Shown in pieces: positions 11,670 through 21,363 of a stretch of DNA of 64,000 nt (position 1 is the first letter of the stretch; each line of letters opens with the position of its first letter). The stretch is from Rapana venosa (taxonomy: Eukaryota; Mollusca; Gastropoda; Neogastropoda; Muricidae), in assembly GCA_028751875.1 (NCBI GenBank), contig CM054141.1, positions 71,220,000-71,283,999 of the forward strand, in the 5' to 3' direction. Position numbers and translations under genes: made by a program. Below the pieces are notes generated by a model. The model was not told the origin of the DNA and made no database searches. It worked only from the letters and a program-made list of their open reading frames with translations.

Positions 11670-11716
11670 AGCTAAAACAGTTGCCACGCCAAAAATTGGT
11701 TGGTTCATATTTTTAA
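11670..11716 (+). CDS. Possible short exon (copy A), unassigned
   Basis: After an acceptor-like tract (CATTCCATTTTCAACAG) two bases in, the reading is LKQLPRQKLVGSYF and then a TAA stop. The acceptor and first bases (ACAGAGCTAAA) match those of the segment at 4,931. No family is recognised. Copy B holds the same sequence at 28,028-28,074. Confidence 0.2.
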
Positions 11717-11870
11717 AAGATATGGCAATTGTCTTTTTCAGACTCTTCCATGCTGGTGCCTCTATGATTGCACCTCCCATTTACACTTAACTTACTGTCA
11801 ACGCTATAGTCATGATAATCATGGATATCACTGTAACACCTGTCTTTCTTTCTTTTTGCTTATCTATCAG

Positions 11871-11953
11871 GGGACTCCATGACAACGATTGGGATAGAAA
11901 GTGTGATGTAGAGAGGCAGAAGATAAAGCGACAACTTGACTTTGCTTTGATGG
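11871..11953 (+). CDS. Putative exon b, IBR-to-RING2 linker-like (copy A)
   Basis: The acceptor is strong (TTTCTTTTTGCTTATCTATCAG) and the donor is ATGG/GTAGAG. Its first G completes the codon left open by exon a, giving R, then 'GLHDNDWDRKCDVERQKIKR' and QLDFALM, and ends one base into the next codon. In RBR ubiquitin ligases the IBR domain is followed by a His/Cys pair, a short charged helix with conserved Arg residues and then RING2. H3, C11 and the K/R-rich stretch fit that layout. The matching intron phase with exon a is the best evidence that both are real. The identity of the family is inferred. Confidence 0.55.
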
Positions 11954-12191
11954 GTAGAGGGGGGGACTGCTTTTACCTTCAGTGTTTAATAGTAGCTTCG
12001 CGTACAACAAAGTGCTTCCTATTTTGCTCTCAGGTTTCTTTTGTTCTACTTGGTACATTCTGATGCTTTATTCTTGATTATATTTTTGGATTTAAAACAC
12101 TGCAGCTTGTCTAGACCCCTTCTGCAGTGACAGTCTAGCCAGCTCCTGAACCCTAAGCGTTTCGGCGGTCAGGGCAAAACGGGATTATCAG

Positions 12192-12441
12192 TTCACTGTA
12201 ATGTTCCTCTGAAGAGGCCTGCGGTGTCAGGTTCAATGTGACTGTTGCATGTATCGTACTGTAATGTTCCTCTGAAGAGGCCTGCGGTGTCAGGTTCAAA
12301 TGACTGTTGCATGTATCGTACTGTAATGTTCCTCTGAAGAGGCCTGCGGTGTCAGGTTCAATGTGACTGTTGCATGTATCGTATGTAAGTTCTCTGAAGA
12401 TGCTGCATTGTCAGGTTCAATGTGACTGTTGCATGTATCAT
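12192..12441. repeat. 63-bp tandem repeat, four copies (copy A)
   Basis: Units begin ACTGTAATGTTCCTCTGAAG and end TGACTGTTGCATGTATCGT. Each contains the short inverted motif CCTCTGAAGAGG. The last unit is degenerate. Confidence 0.92.
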
Positions 12442-12599
12442 AGATCCTACTCTGTCTCAAACTGATCCCTTGCATCCTTCAGCTTTTCAACTCTAATTTT
12501 GAAGCTTGAGGTCACCCTGTGTTGTGTGCACTGCCGTGTGTGTCTTGTGATTGGGATTGTAGCTTCAGGTCAGCTCTTTGCCCTTTCTATCCCTCCATG

Positions 12600-12905
12600 C
12601 CATGTTTTCCTTTTCCTGTCTGCATGTGTTTTCTCTCTATCAGAGCAGGGGGGTTTTCTACAGAATTTTGCCTGGGACAACCCCCCATTTGCCATGGGTT
12701 CTTTTTCATGCACTGAATGGATGTTGCACGTGGGACTTTACTTTATCATCTCATCTGAAAGACTAGCACCCAGAACACCACTCATGGTCTAGTGGATGGG
12801 GAAAGTTTGGGCACAAAAAGGATCAAACTACCTGTACCTGTATAAACCGGATTTTTTCTTTCTTGGCAGGTTGCACGACCTCTAGACCAATGATCCATTA
12901 TGATT
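12600..12905 (-). mobile_element. tRNA-derived SINE, minus strand (copy A)
   Basis: Shares its body (CTACAGAATTTTGCCTGGGA, then 'GGTTCTTTTTCATGCACT' and 'AAGACTAGCACCCAGA') with the element at 18,355. On the minus strand the right end gives a tRNA-like box A (TGGTCTAGAGGTCGTGC). Box B is eroded. Confidence 0.6.
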
Positions 12906-13019
12906 CACATGGTCTAGAACAGGGGTGTTGCCTTTACTTACATTCAGTAAACATGAAAACAAAGCAAGAGTTTTGGTTTTGTGCATTGGTTTTTACTGGA
13001 AAAAACAAACAAACAACAA

Positions 13020-13066
13020 AATAAGATGTGCGTATGCCAGAACTAAGGTAGTGGAAGCAATACAAG
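13020..13066 (+). CDS. Putative exon d, start of RING2-like region (copy A)
   Basis: The right border is a strong donor (ATACAAG/GTGAGC at 13,067), ending one base into a codon. The reading before it is KIRCAYARTKVVEAIQ. In RBR ligases RING2 starts with a Cys-x-x-Cys pair followed by a Glu/Lys-rich turn and then Gly-Cys-Asn. Here the first Cys is present but the second position is Ala. The left border is not clear because no good acceptor is visible, so the start is approximate. A 96-base intron separates it from the next segment. Confidence 0.35.
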
Positions 13067-13162
13067 GTGAGCTGGTTCCTGTTCTTTCCGTAGATCTTTA
13101 TGCATCAGTGTCCACATGAGTTTTTTCAATGGTGGTGTGTTGTGTTGTGTCTTCGCTTGTGC

Positions 13163-13412
13163 AGAAAACGCGGGGGTGCAACTTGATGGACTTGTGCATA
13201 TGTGGGGGCCAACTTTTGCTGGGGTGTGGCAAACAGCTGAAGGGTATAAATCCATACAAACACTTCAGTGAGTAAAACACTCCATGTTATATAGACTGGA
13301 CGTCGATTGGTACTTGAACAAGAATTCTTTTGACTTGAGGGCGATGGAAGATGAATTTGTAGATTATGATGGAGGGAGAATATGAAGAAGATGGGCAGAC
13401 TACTAATATTTG
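13163..13412 (+). pseudogene. Putative RING2-like exon, broken (copy A)
   Basis: Counterpart of 29,514-29,762. The acceptor (TTCGCTTGTGCAG) and the Cys-rich start are intact. Then AAA has become a stop (TCAGTGAGTAA at about 13,264-13,274), and several one-base gains and losses follow in the Asp/Glu-rich end, around 13,295, 13,310, 13,335 and 13,370. It cannot encode the protein readable in copy B. The breaks may be real decay or consensus errors in this copy. Confidence 0.5.
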
Positions 13413-14090
13413 AGGAATTCTTTGTACAGAATGGTAGGTGAGGAGGACACTATGGACAGGAATAATATGTACTGAATGGTGGTGAGGAGGGACCTTGTGG
13501 ACAGGAATATATGTACAGAATGGTGGTGAGGGAGGGACACTGTGGTTGGAATTCTATGAACGAATTGGTGGTGAGGTGGGACACTGTGGACAGGGATACC
13601 TATGAACATAATGGTATTGGGGGGGGGGGGGGGATGGGGGGGACCCAAGAGCGGTATTTGGGGGGACCCAGTGAACAAAATGGTATTTGGGAGGGACCCA
13701 GTGAACAAAACGGTATTTGGGAGGGACCCAGTGAACAAAATGGTGGTGAGGAGGGACACTGGCCAAAATGGCATTTGGGAGGGACACAGTGGACAGAATT
13801 CTGATCAGGAAGAATGCAATGCACAAAATTCTGGTTGGGAAGAATGCAATGCACAAAATTCTAGTTGGGAAGAACGCAATGCACAAAATTCTGATTAGGA
13901 AGAATGCAATGGGCAAAAAGCTGGCAGGTAGGGATAGAATGGGCAGATAGCTGGCAGGGAGGGATAGAATGGGCAGATAGCTGGCAGGGAGGGATAGAAT
14001 GGGCAGATAGCTGGCAGGGAGGGATAGATTGGGCAGATAGCTGCAGGGAGGGATAGAATGGGCAGATAGCTGGCAGGTGAGGGATTAGAA
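13413..14090. repeat. GA-rich minisatellite series, 45-bp then 30-bp units (copy A)
   Basis: Consecutive blocks. 45-bp units (GAGGAGGGACACTGTGGACA...) lie at 13,430-13,620. 30-bp units with 'GGGAGGGACCCAGTGAACAA' lie at 13,660-13,800, those with GGGAAGAATGCAATGCACAA at 13,800-13,905, and those with GCTGGCAGGGAGGGATAGAA at 13,915-14,085. A G-run lies at 13,620-13,632. The blocks share length and a GGGA-plus-purine framework, suggesting one family that drifted stepwise. Unit lengths are multiples of 15, so long frames on both strands are by-products. Confidence 0.92.
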
Positions 14091-14199
14091 TTGTAGAAGA
14101 GGACTGTTGGATTTGTGACATGATGGGCTTATGCAATATTTAAAAGTGCTCAGAGACACCAGTCTGATGCAGTGAGGAACACTATTTTTTTAAACAACT

Positions 14200-14343
14200 T
14201 CCAATGAGGAGGTATATTAAAGGGAAAAACTCAGTCAGGGGGAATATCAAAAAGAAAAATCCATTGAGGAAGGATATTAAAGAGAAAAACCCAGTGAGGA
14301 GGGATATTAAAGAGAAAAACCCAGTGAGGAAGGATATTAGAAT
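14200..14343. repeat. 30-bp A-rich minisatellite (copy A)
   Basis: About five units of GAGGAGGGATATTAAAGAGA followed by AAAACCCAGT. They have the same 30-bp length and GAGGAGGGA start as the neighbouring GA-rich blocks. They end just before the acceptor of the next candidate exon. Confidence 0.9.
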
Positions 14344-14373
14344 AACGGTATCCCTTACTTTTCTTTCTCCTAG

Positions 14374-14449
14374 TTCAGGAGTTTCAGAAAATCTTTGTTC
14401 TCGGGAAAATGGAATATTTCTTTTTGTGTTTTTCTCGACACTTCCTAAG
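14374..14449 (+). CDS. Putative exon e (copy A)
   Basis: Strong acceptor (CTTTTCTTTCTCCTAG) and donor (CTAAG/GTGAAG). The most protein-like frame enters with two bases and reads QEFQKIFVLGKMEYFFLC then FSRHFLR, ending two bases into a codon. The next segment fits best when one base is carried over, so a one-base discrepancy remains. A second frame (SGVSENLCSRENG...) is also open. No family is recognised. It could be a 3' exon of the RBR-like gene or belong to another gene. Confidence 0.4.
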
Positions 14450-14537
14450 GTGAAGAAAGTACCGAAATGTGTGGCATAGTGTAACAGATGATTTGTGACA
14501 CCAGTACATTGTCCGTTTTGACTTCTCTTCATGACAG

Positions 14538-14599
14538 GCAAAGAGAAAGCTGCCTCTTACCTTACATATCTATGTGAAGAATTTTTAACAAGAAGTTAA
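14538..14599 (+). CDS. Putative terminal exon f (copy A)
   Basis: An acceptor with a pyrimidine tract (TTTTGACTTCTCTTCATGACAG) opens a reading, two bases in, of KEKAASYLTYLCEEFLTRS followed by TAA. The composition is clearly protein-like, and the other two frames stop within 12 to 17 codons. It would be the last exon of whatever gene includes exon e. No family is recognised from 19 residues. No convincing polyadenylation signal is visible close by. Confidence 0.45.
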
Positions 14600-14925
14600 A
14601 TGTCTTGTGCCATTACTAGGAAGAACAAGAATTTTGCCACAAAGATATATGTCTGGGTGTGGGAGAAGATAACATATAAGGGGTATGGTGTTAAGATAAA
14701 CAGTATATATCTTTCTTGTTCTGTTTTTATGAGGTTGACAGTTTTACAGACTTATAGGCATCTATCTTTCTGTATTTGGCACCGTTTTTATGACTGTCAT
14801 CGTGTAGTCTTTGGTTGAACATTTGGGATTGTTGAGTTCTCAGTAACTGATGCATTTGAAAAAGTGTCACTGATAAAATGCTTTATGCCTCTGAGGATGG
14901 CTGGGTGGTGATCACCATCATGGTT

Positions 14926-14970
14926 TGATTGATTGATTGCGTGATCGGTTGATTGATTGATTGATTTCTT
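14926..14970. repeat. (TTGA)n microsatellite (copy A)
   Basis: Two runs of GATTGATTGATT separated by GCGTGATCGG. The copy B counterpart is 31,277-31,320. Confidence 0.9.
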
Positions 14971-15027
14971 TGATACTCCACCTGTCCTGGTGTGACAAGG
15001 AATGAGTGAATGGCTTAGCTGTTTTTT

Positions 15028-15492
15028 TATCATGGGGGTCTTGATTTGTGTAGTATGTAATCATGGGGACTTGATTTGTGTAGTATTTATCATTGGGGGG
15101 TTTTTGATTTGTGTAGTATGTTTGTAATCATGGGGGTTTTGATTTGTGTAAGTATTTAATCTGGTCTTGAGTTGTGTAGTATGTTAATCATGGGGGTTTT
15201 GATTAGTGTAGTAATTTAATCATGGGAGTCTTGAGTTGTTAGTATTTATCATGGGGTGTTCTTGATTTGTGTTAGTATTAGTATTTAATCATGGGAGTCT
15301 AGATTTGTGTAGTTTGTAAAATAAAAAAAAAAAAAAAAAAACCATGGGGTCTTGATTAGTGTAGGTATTTTATCTTTGGGAGTCTTGATTGTGTAGTATG
15401 TAATCATGGGGGTTTGATTTGTGTAGTATTTAATCATGGGAGTTTCTGTGTTGTGTAGTATTTAATCAGGGGTGTCTGATTGTGTAGTTTTC
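15028..15492. repeat. 31-bp G/T-rich minisatellite (copy A)
   Basis: About 15 irregular units of ATCATGGGGGTCTTGATTTG followed by TGTAGTATTTA. A run of 19 A interrupts the array at about 15,323. Confidence 0.93.
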
Positions 15493-15852
15493 TATGATTT
15501 AGATTGAGTTTTCATTATCATCTTGGTGACATCCCAAAACCACATGAATTTCTCTGTGAAATAATAAATTATTTTCCATTTGATTTTCAAGTTGAATTTG
15601 AATAGCTTTCATAGTTGCCAGGCTGACAGTATTTTAGTAATTGATTGATTGATCTTTAAATTTGCTCAATGCATTCCATGGAAAAATAGAAAGAAAGAGT
15701 GGCAAATGGAAGAAATGTAAAAAAGAAAAAATAGAAAAGAAAGGGAAAAAAAAGAAACAGGACTTAAGTCTCCAAAACTTGAAACCAGTCCTGGTTTTTT
15801 CTGAGGAAAGTGGAAAAAGCTGTGTACCATTATGTTTCTAGCAAAGTGTACA

Positions 15853-16015
15853 TTATGTGTTTGTATTGTTATTCCTCAAGTATTGCTGCATGTGCACATA
15901 TGTGTTTGTGTTGTTCTTTCTCAAGTATTGCTGCATGTGTACAATATGTGTTTGTATTGTTCTTTCTCAAGTATTGCTGCATGTGCACAATATGTGTTTG
16001 TATTGTTCTTTCTCA
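15853..16015. repeat. 46-bp tandem repeat (copy A)
   Basis: Three and a half units of TATTGCTGCATGTGCACAAT, ATGTGTTTGTATTGTTCTTT and CTCAAG. Three overlapping frames are open through it, which is a property of the repeat and not evidence of a gene. Confidence 0.93.
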
Positions 16016-16671
16016 GGAATCACTTTACCTGTGTGTTGTCTTATGACTTCATCATTCATGGGCATCTTGATCAGTATGCAACATTTTCTTGGTCAGGAGG
16101 GGATTTTTGTTATGGTGTTCATAATTATTGTGTCTCAGGTTTATTTATAACAGACAGACTGTGACATGTTTGATTGGGTGATGAACACAAGTATGTGCCT
16201 CGAGCTATTCTCAACATTCCTACAAAAAGTGCTGATGTGTGTGTGATTGGCTGGCTGGCTGCCTTCCTTTCAGTGGGTTTTGGTTTGGTTTGGTTTACTT
16301 TGTTTTTATTTGGGGTTTTTGGGTGATGGTGGTCTTTTTTTGATTTGGGGGTTGTTGTGTATTTTTGAAATGGCAGTAACTTAGCCAGACAGGAAGACAC
16401 CGATGAAAGATGTCAAACAGCATTTGAGTTTTGATATTGCATTCAGTGAATCGCCTTACTGTGTGGTGATAGGTATATCACAGTGGTCTGCTTTGACCAG
16501 TGTATTTTATGACTGGTTGGTTCTGATTATTTTTATTTGTTAAAAAATTATTTTTGTAAATGTATGTGCGCACTTTGTGTGTGTGCATGTAGTATGTGTG
16601 TTGTGTGTATGTAAGTGTGTGTATTTTTAATTTTGCAGTGTATTATTTTATACCCAATGTCTTCATATTTA

Positions 16672-17486
16672 AAATGACATTGATGGAATAGCAGGAATCT
16701 GAAACAAGAGCTTGCCAGCTAACAGAACCCTGAATAAGGCTCCAAACTTACGCATGGAATCGGCAGAGAAGACAAACTGATGACTAATTCACCAGCTGCA
16801 TTAGCACTGATATCAGGGTTAATGACCAGAAGCTGGAAACAGTTTTCAAAGCTTCAAGTCACCTTGGGAGAGCATTTGTACAGACCAGGGGATCCAAGCC
16901 AAGAAGTAGTATGCAGGGCTGCACTGACAATAACAGCATTGTCAAAACAAAACACCATTGGAGAGATAAAAATATCTCATTTATCTCCAAGATCAGACTA
17001 ATGCGCTTCCTTGTTCTTTTCCATATTTCTGTATGCCTTGTGATCATGGGATTCCTGACTGCAGTTTTGGAGAGAAGAGTCAGGCAGTGGAGATGAGATG
17101 CTTTCGGGACTCCTTGGCATCTCTACAAAGACCACATAAGCAACGACGAAAGCGTGCTTAACAGAATCCCAGCAAACTTGGACCCTATGAGAACCTTCTA
17201 ACGATCGTGAAAAGCCCTAAACTTAAATTGGTATGGGGCATTATTGTCACAAGATCAAAGGGACTTGCATAGACAATTTCACAAGGCACTGTGGCAAGGA
17301 GAAGTAGAAGTGGCAGACAAGGAAGACCTGGGAGGATAACATCAGCGAATGGACAGGCCTAGAACCTCAACATAACCCTGAAAAAGGCCAGCAGAACAGA
17401 GAGAGAATGGATGGGAACTGGTTGTTGAGTCTTTGAGGGTGCCCCCTCGGTCGTCTGACTACGGACAGATAGTTAGATAGATAGAT
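16672..17486 (+). mobile_element. RTE-type LINE, 5'-truncated 3' fragment (copy A)
   Basis: Begins within the RT FADD motif region (ATGACATTGATGGAATAGCAGG corresponds to DDIDGIAG) and follows the C-terminal part of the ORF seen intact at 53,610-54,290, with many stops and shifts. It ends in the family's 3' end (GGTGCCCCCTCGGTCGTC... followed by a GATAGATAGATAG tail). Non-functional. Confidence 0.85.
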
Positions 17487-17559
17487 TATTTTATTGGTTT
17501 TCTTCTTTTTTGTTTGGTACACTCTACTGGTAAAGGTTGTAATAATGTGAGTACTTCCA

Positions 17560-17675
17560 GTATTATCATTAAGAACTTTTTGTTTCTTTGATAGATGGCG
17601 TGATGAAAAAAGCAAATGCATTGCTTATTCAATGTACCATCTGGAAATAAAAATTTTGACTTTGACTCGTTTGAT
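17560..17675 (+). mobile_element. Possible LINE 3' tail (copy A)
   Basis: The stretch ends CATCTGGAAATAAAAATTTT followed by GACTTTGACTCG, a tail form common at the 3' ends of CR1/L2-type LINEs. The left extent is unknown. The copy B counterpart ends at about 34,022. Confidence 0.35.
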
Positions 17676-18354
17676 GTCTATTGGCTGTAAGAATACTCTC
17701 AGGATTCTTGCAAAAACCACTAAGAAGTTAGAGTGGAAAGTTTGTATGGTTAGCACTCTTTGAAATGGGCAGGGTTTTTACTGATTTTTACCTGACCACA
17801 GGTTGATACTTCACGAAGCACACTGTGCATCGGTTGCATGTTTTTAATGAGGTGTCTCTGAGCCTAAAACTGATCTCAGCAATTCTGTCCTTGTGAAACT
17901 TGGTCCAGTATTACCTTACCATCAGATTTCCTTTTGGTATGTTTGTGTCGGTTTTTACTGCCATTAGTAATTTACATGAATGTTTGTGCTTTCATCTACA
18001 GTACTTCTGTGGTTTTTGCTAATTTTGATTTCACATGTGTTCATGGATATGGTTGGTATTCTTTTTTATATTAGATTACAAAACATTCAAGACTTTAGGG
18101 TTTTTCTTTTATCTTGTTTTTGTCAGCATAGTCATTTGTATGTATCATTTGTTAGCTATTTTGGGCCTGGATGTTGGAATAAGGGTGGGTTCGCCTAACA
18201 CCTTCATCTATTCATGTGTGTGCGTGTCTGTGTTATTCTGTTATCTTCACAAAGTGCATTTGAAGGAGAAAGGATTGGTAGTGCTGTCAAGGTTGTGTGT
18301 GTGTGTTTGTTGTTTATCTATTTATACCACTTTTAAGTCATGGCAGATTTCTCT

Positions 18355-18735
18355 GCATGAAATTCGGGTTGCTCTTCCTGGGAGGAGCACATCGCCACAA
18401 GAGCAGCACCACCCATTATTTTTTTTCTAATCCCTGTCTGCAACTGTATTTGTTTTTCTATCAAAGTGGCTTTTTTTTTTCTACAGAATTTTGCCAGGGA
18501 CAACTCTCTTGTTGCTGTAGGTTCTTTTACAGCACGAAATAATTATGTGTAACACACGGGTTTTGGGTTATCTCCTAATCCAAAAGACTAGCGCCCAGAC
18601 CACACTCCATGGTCTAATGAATGGGGGGAATATTTTGGGTCCAAACGGGATTCAAAATCGCGCCGCCCACATTCTGACCCGGACTCTTTTCGCTTTCTAG
18701 ACATGGCACGTTTACTCTATAAGACCACCAATCCA
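18355..18735 (-). mobile_element. tRNA-derived SINE, minus strand (copy A)
   Basis: The minus strand starts with a tRNA-like head (TGGATTGGTGGTCTTATAGA) with a box A, and a degraded box B (TTTTGAATCCCG). Then comes a body shared with 12,600-12,905: 'TTTTGCCAGGGACAACTCTC' and AAAAGACTAGCGCCCAGACC on the plus strand. Confidence 0.65.
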
Positions 18736-18879
18736 CTGGTTTGTATGTATGTGTGTGTGTGTTGTGTGTTAAGATGTGGGTGGGTGGTGGATGAGGTCAT
18801 AGTTTGTGATTATGTAATATTCTGCCAAATTGAGAACTGTTATCGTTTGTTGTGCTCAGAACATGCTGCTTTAATGTGC

Positions 18880-19207
18880 ACAGTATGTAATAGGAAAGTG
18901 TTGCTCCTGTGCATTCTGTAAAAAACATTTTGCTTTAATGCAGTATGCAATAGAAAAATGTTGCTCCTATGCATTCTTTAAAAAGAACGTTTTGCTTTAA
19001 TGCAGTATGCAATAGGAAAATGTTGCTCCTATGCATTCTGTAAAAAGAACATTTTGCTTTTATGCAGTATTGCAATAGGAAAATGTTGCCTCCTATGATT
19101 CTTAAAAAAGTAAAAAAAAAAAAAACCCCCCACCCCCCCCCCCAAAAAGACATTTTGCTTTTATGCAGTATCAATAGGAAAATGTTGCTTCTATGCATTT
19201 GTAAAAG
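18880..19207. repeat. 62-bp tandem repeat (copy A)
   Basis: Five units containing GCAATAGGAAAATGTTGCTC, CTATGCATTCTGTAAAAAG and AACATTTTGCTTTTATGCAG. The fourth unit is interrupted by a compound run of 14 A, 6 C, A and 11 C. Confidence 0.93.
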
Positions 19208-20000
19208 GCAAAGCACCAAAATCACTTTTAAGTTTAACTCGTACTTTTACCTCTGTGAAGTGCCAGTGGTCGGTTCAGTATTTTTATGAAGATTATATGT
19301 GAAATAAAATTCCAAGTGGCTATTTTTGTTACCTGTACAGTCTTTTAATCGAGTTACTGGTGAAAGTATTGTTTTCGATGTTATTTTTTTTTTTTTTATT
19401 TGAAACTTACAACTGGCAACGGCATGTATACATGTATTTTCACATTGTAATTGATTTACCAGTAGCTGTAATTAGATTTTTGCATTTTGACATCAGCAGT
19501 ACATGTGAACCTTTGCAGCAGCCATTTTAGTTCCTGCTTCTTATTTTCATACTAGAAAGCTCAAGGACCAAAGTTGATGTAGTTCCAAATGTTTAACCTA
19601 TAATTCCAAGTCATGAGTGGCTGTTTTGTTTCATATTTGATTTTGTTTTGTAAGTCAGTGAAGGTCACATCCACTTCAGGTTTGCTATCTCAGTCTAAGT
19701 CAGGCTTGTTATTCATGTGGTTGTGCTGAATTCTAAGCTTAGCATCTTTCCTTAACTGTGATTGTGCGAAGCTTAAGATTCGGGCAGAATTATGAATTTT
19801 TTAAAATACACTAAGCGTTGTTCAACTCAAGGGACGTAGGGAGGAATGTTGCCTATAGGGCTATTCATTTTTCTAAACACAGTTGCTTTCTTGGACCATA
19901 AGCTGGCCTAGTTTGTGTATGTTGGCTACTTTTGTTTGAATGTCAACATGTGATTTCTTTGGGATTTAAGGTCTTCCAGTGTTAATAATTCATTTTTTTG

Positions 20001-20015
20001 CTCCAGGAACTTCCT
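20001..20015. other. 15-base filler at the duplication junction
   Basis: The bases CTCCAGGAACTTCCT lie between the last base of copy A that matches copy B and the first base of copy B. They have no counterpart at the end of copy B or before copy A. Confidence 0.6.
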
Positions 20016-20400
20016 TTATGTTTCTTGCAAAAGTAGAAAGTTTTAAAGTTCATAAGTATTATTCTGTTAATTATACATAAGCCCAATGTTCAGGGTTTTT
20101 CTTTTTTATGAGAATACTTGTTGGTTGTTTGTGAGTGGTGTGAAATAATATTCATTAAATGCACACCTTTTTTGTACTAGGGATCAAGTAAATAAAAGAA
20201 AAAAAAACTCCAAAAAACATATTATGACTTAACAGTTTGATTCTAGATCTTGAAAAAGTCTCCAGCAAAACCTGTTGGTCATTTTCTCTGTATTATAATC
20301 GTTCCATCTTTGAGTTCCTTTAGACTCAAACTGGTTAAGACTGCATGATGGAGTATGAAGTGCGTAAAAGCAATCACAGAACTGTGCTGGTCAGTGCTGT

Positions 20401-21268
20401 CTTAAACTTCAGTACAACTAGACAGTACTTCCTTAAAACTTCAGTACAACTAGTCAGTACTTTCTTCAACTTCAGTACAAGTCAGTACTTTCTTAAACTT
20501 CAGTATAACCAGACAGTATTTTCTTAATCTTCAGTACAACTAGTCAGTACTTTCTTAAACTTCAGTACAACCAGACAGTACTTTCTTAAACTTCAGTACA
20601 ACTAGTCAGTACTTTCTTAAACTTCAGTATAACCAGACAGTATTTTCTTAATCTTCAGTACAACTAGTCAGTACTTTCTTAAACTTCAGTACAACTAGTC
20701 AGTACTTTCTTAACTTCAAGTACAACTTGTCAGTACTTTCTTAAACTTCAGTATAACCAGACAGTATTTTCTTAATCTTCAGTACAACTAGTCAGTACTT
20801 TCTTAAACTTCAGTACAACTAGTCAGTACTTTCTTAAACTTCAGTACAACTAGTCAGTACTTTCTTAAACTTCAGTATAACCAGACAGTATTTTCTTAAT
20901 CTTCAGTACAACTAGTCAGTACTTTCTTAAACTTCAATTACAAAAGACGTCTTTCTTAAACTCAGTAACAACTGTCAGTACTTTCTTAAAACTTCAGTAC
21001 ACTAGTCTAGTACTTTCTTAAACTTCAGTACAACTAGTCAGTACTTTCTTAAACTTCAGTATAACCAGACAGTATTTTCTTAATCTTCAGTACAACTAGT
21101 CAGTACTTTCTTAAACTTCAGTACAACTAGTCAGTACTTTCTTAAACTTCAGTATAACCAGACAGTATTTTCTTAATCTTCAGTACAACCAGACAGTACT
21201 TTCTTAAACTTCAGTATAACCAGACAGTACTTTCTAAAACTTCAGTACAACTAGTCAGTACTTTCATA
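20401..21268. repeat. 31-bp minisatellite, array 1 (copy B)
   Basis: Counterpart of 4,043-4,909, with the same order of variant monomers and only scattered substitutions. Confidence 0.95.
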
Positions 21269-21293
21269 ACTCTCTTGTTGTTGGATTCTACAG

Positions 21294-21363
21294 AGCTAAA
21301 CTGCCTGTAGATTTTGAATTCTTTGAAGGTTTTCTACCTCCATCTGACTTACTTTACTCCTAA
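21294..21363 (+). CDS. Possible short exon (copy B), unassigned
   Basis: Identical in reading and acceptor site to the copy A segment at 4,935-5,004, including the TAA stop. Confidence 0.3.

Larger units (their letters stand above)
3646..20000. repeat. Copy A of a 16.35-kb tandem segmental duplication
   Basis: This stretch reappears at 20,016-36,352 in the same orientation and order, with offsets drifting between about 16,351 and 16,370 because of small indels. Similarity begins abruptly at TTATGTTTCTTGC (3,646 and 20,016) and ends in a T-run (about 20,000 and 36,352). Long segments are identical down to homopolymer length. Differences cluster near the borders and in a few tandem arrays. It may be a real recent tandem duplication or two haplotypes joined during assembly. 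Confidence 0.95.

Noticed and set aside
16780..17001. Independent 73-codon gene
   Set aside because: It is a shifted reading inside the RTE 3' fragment.
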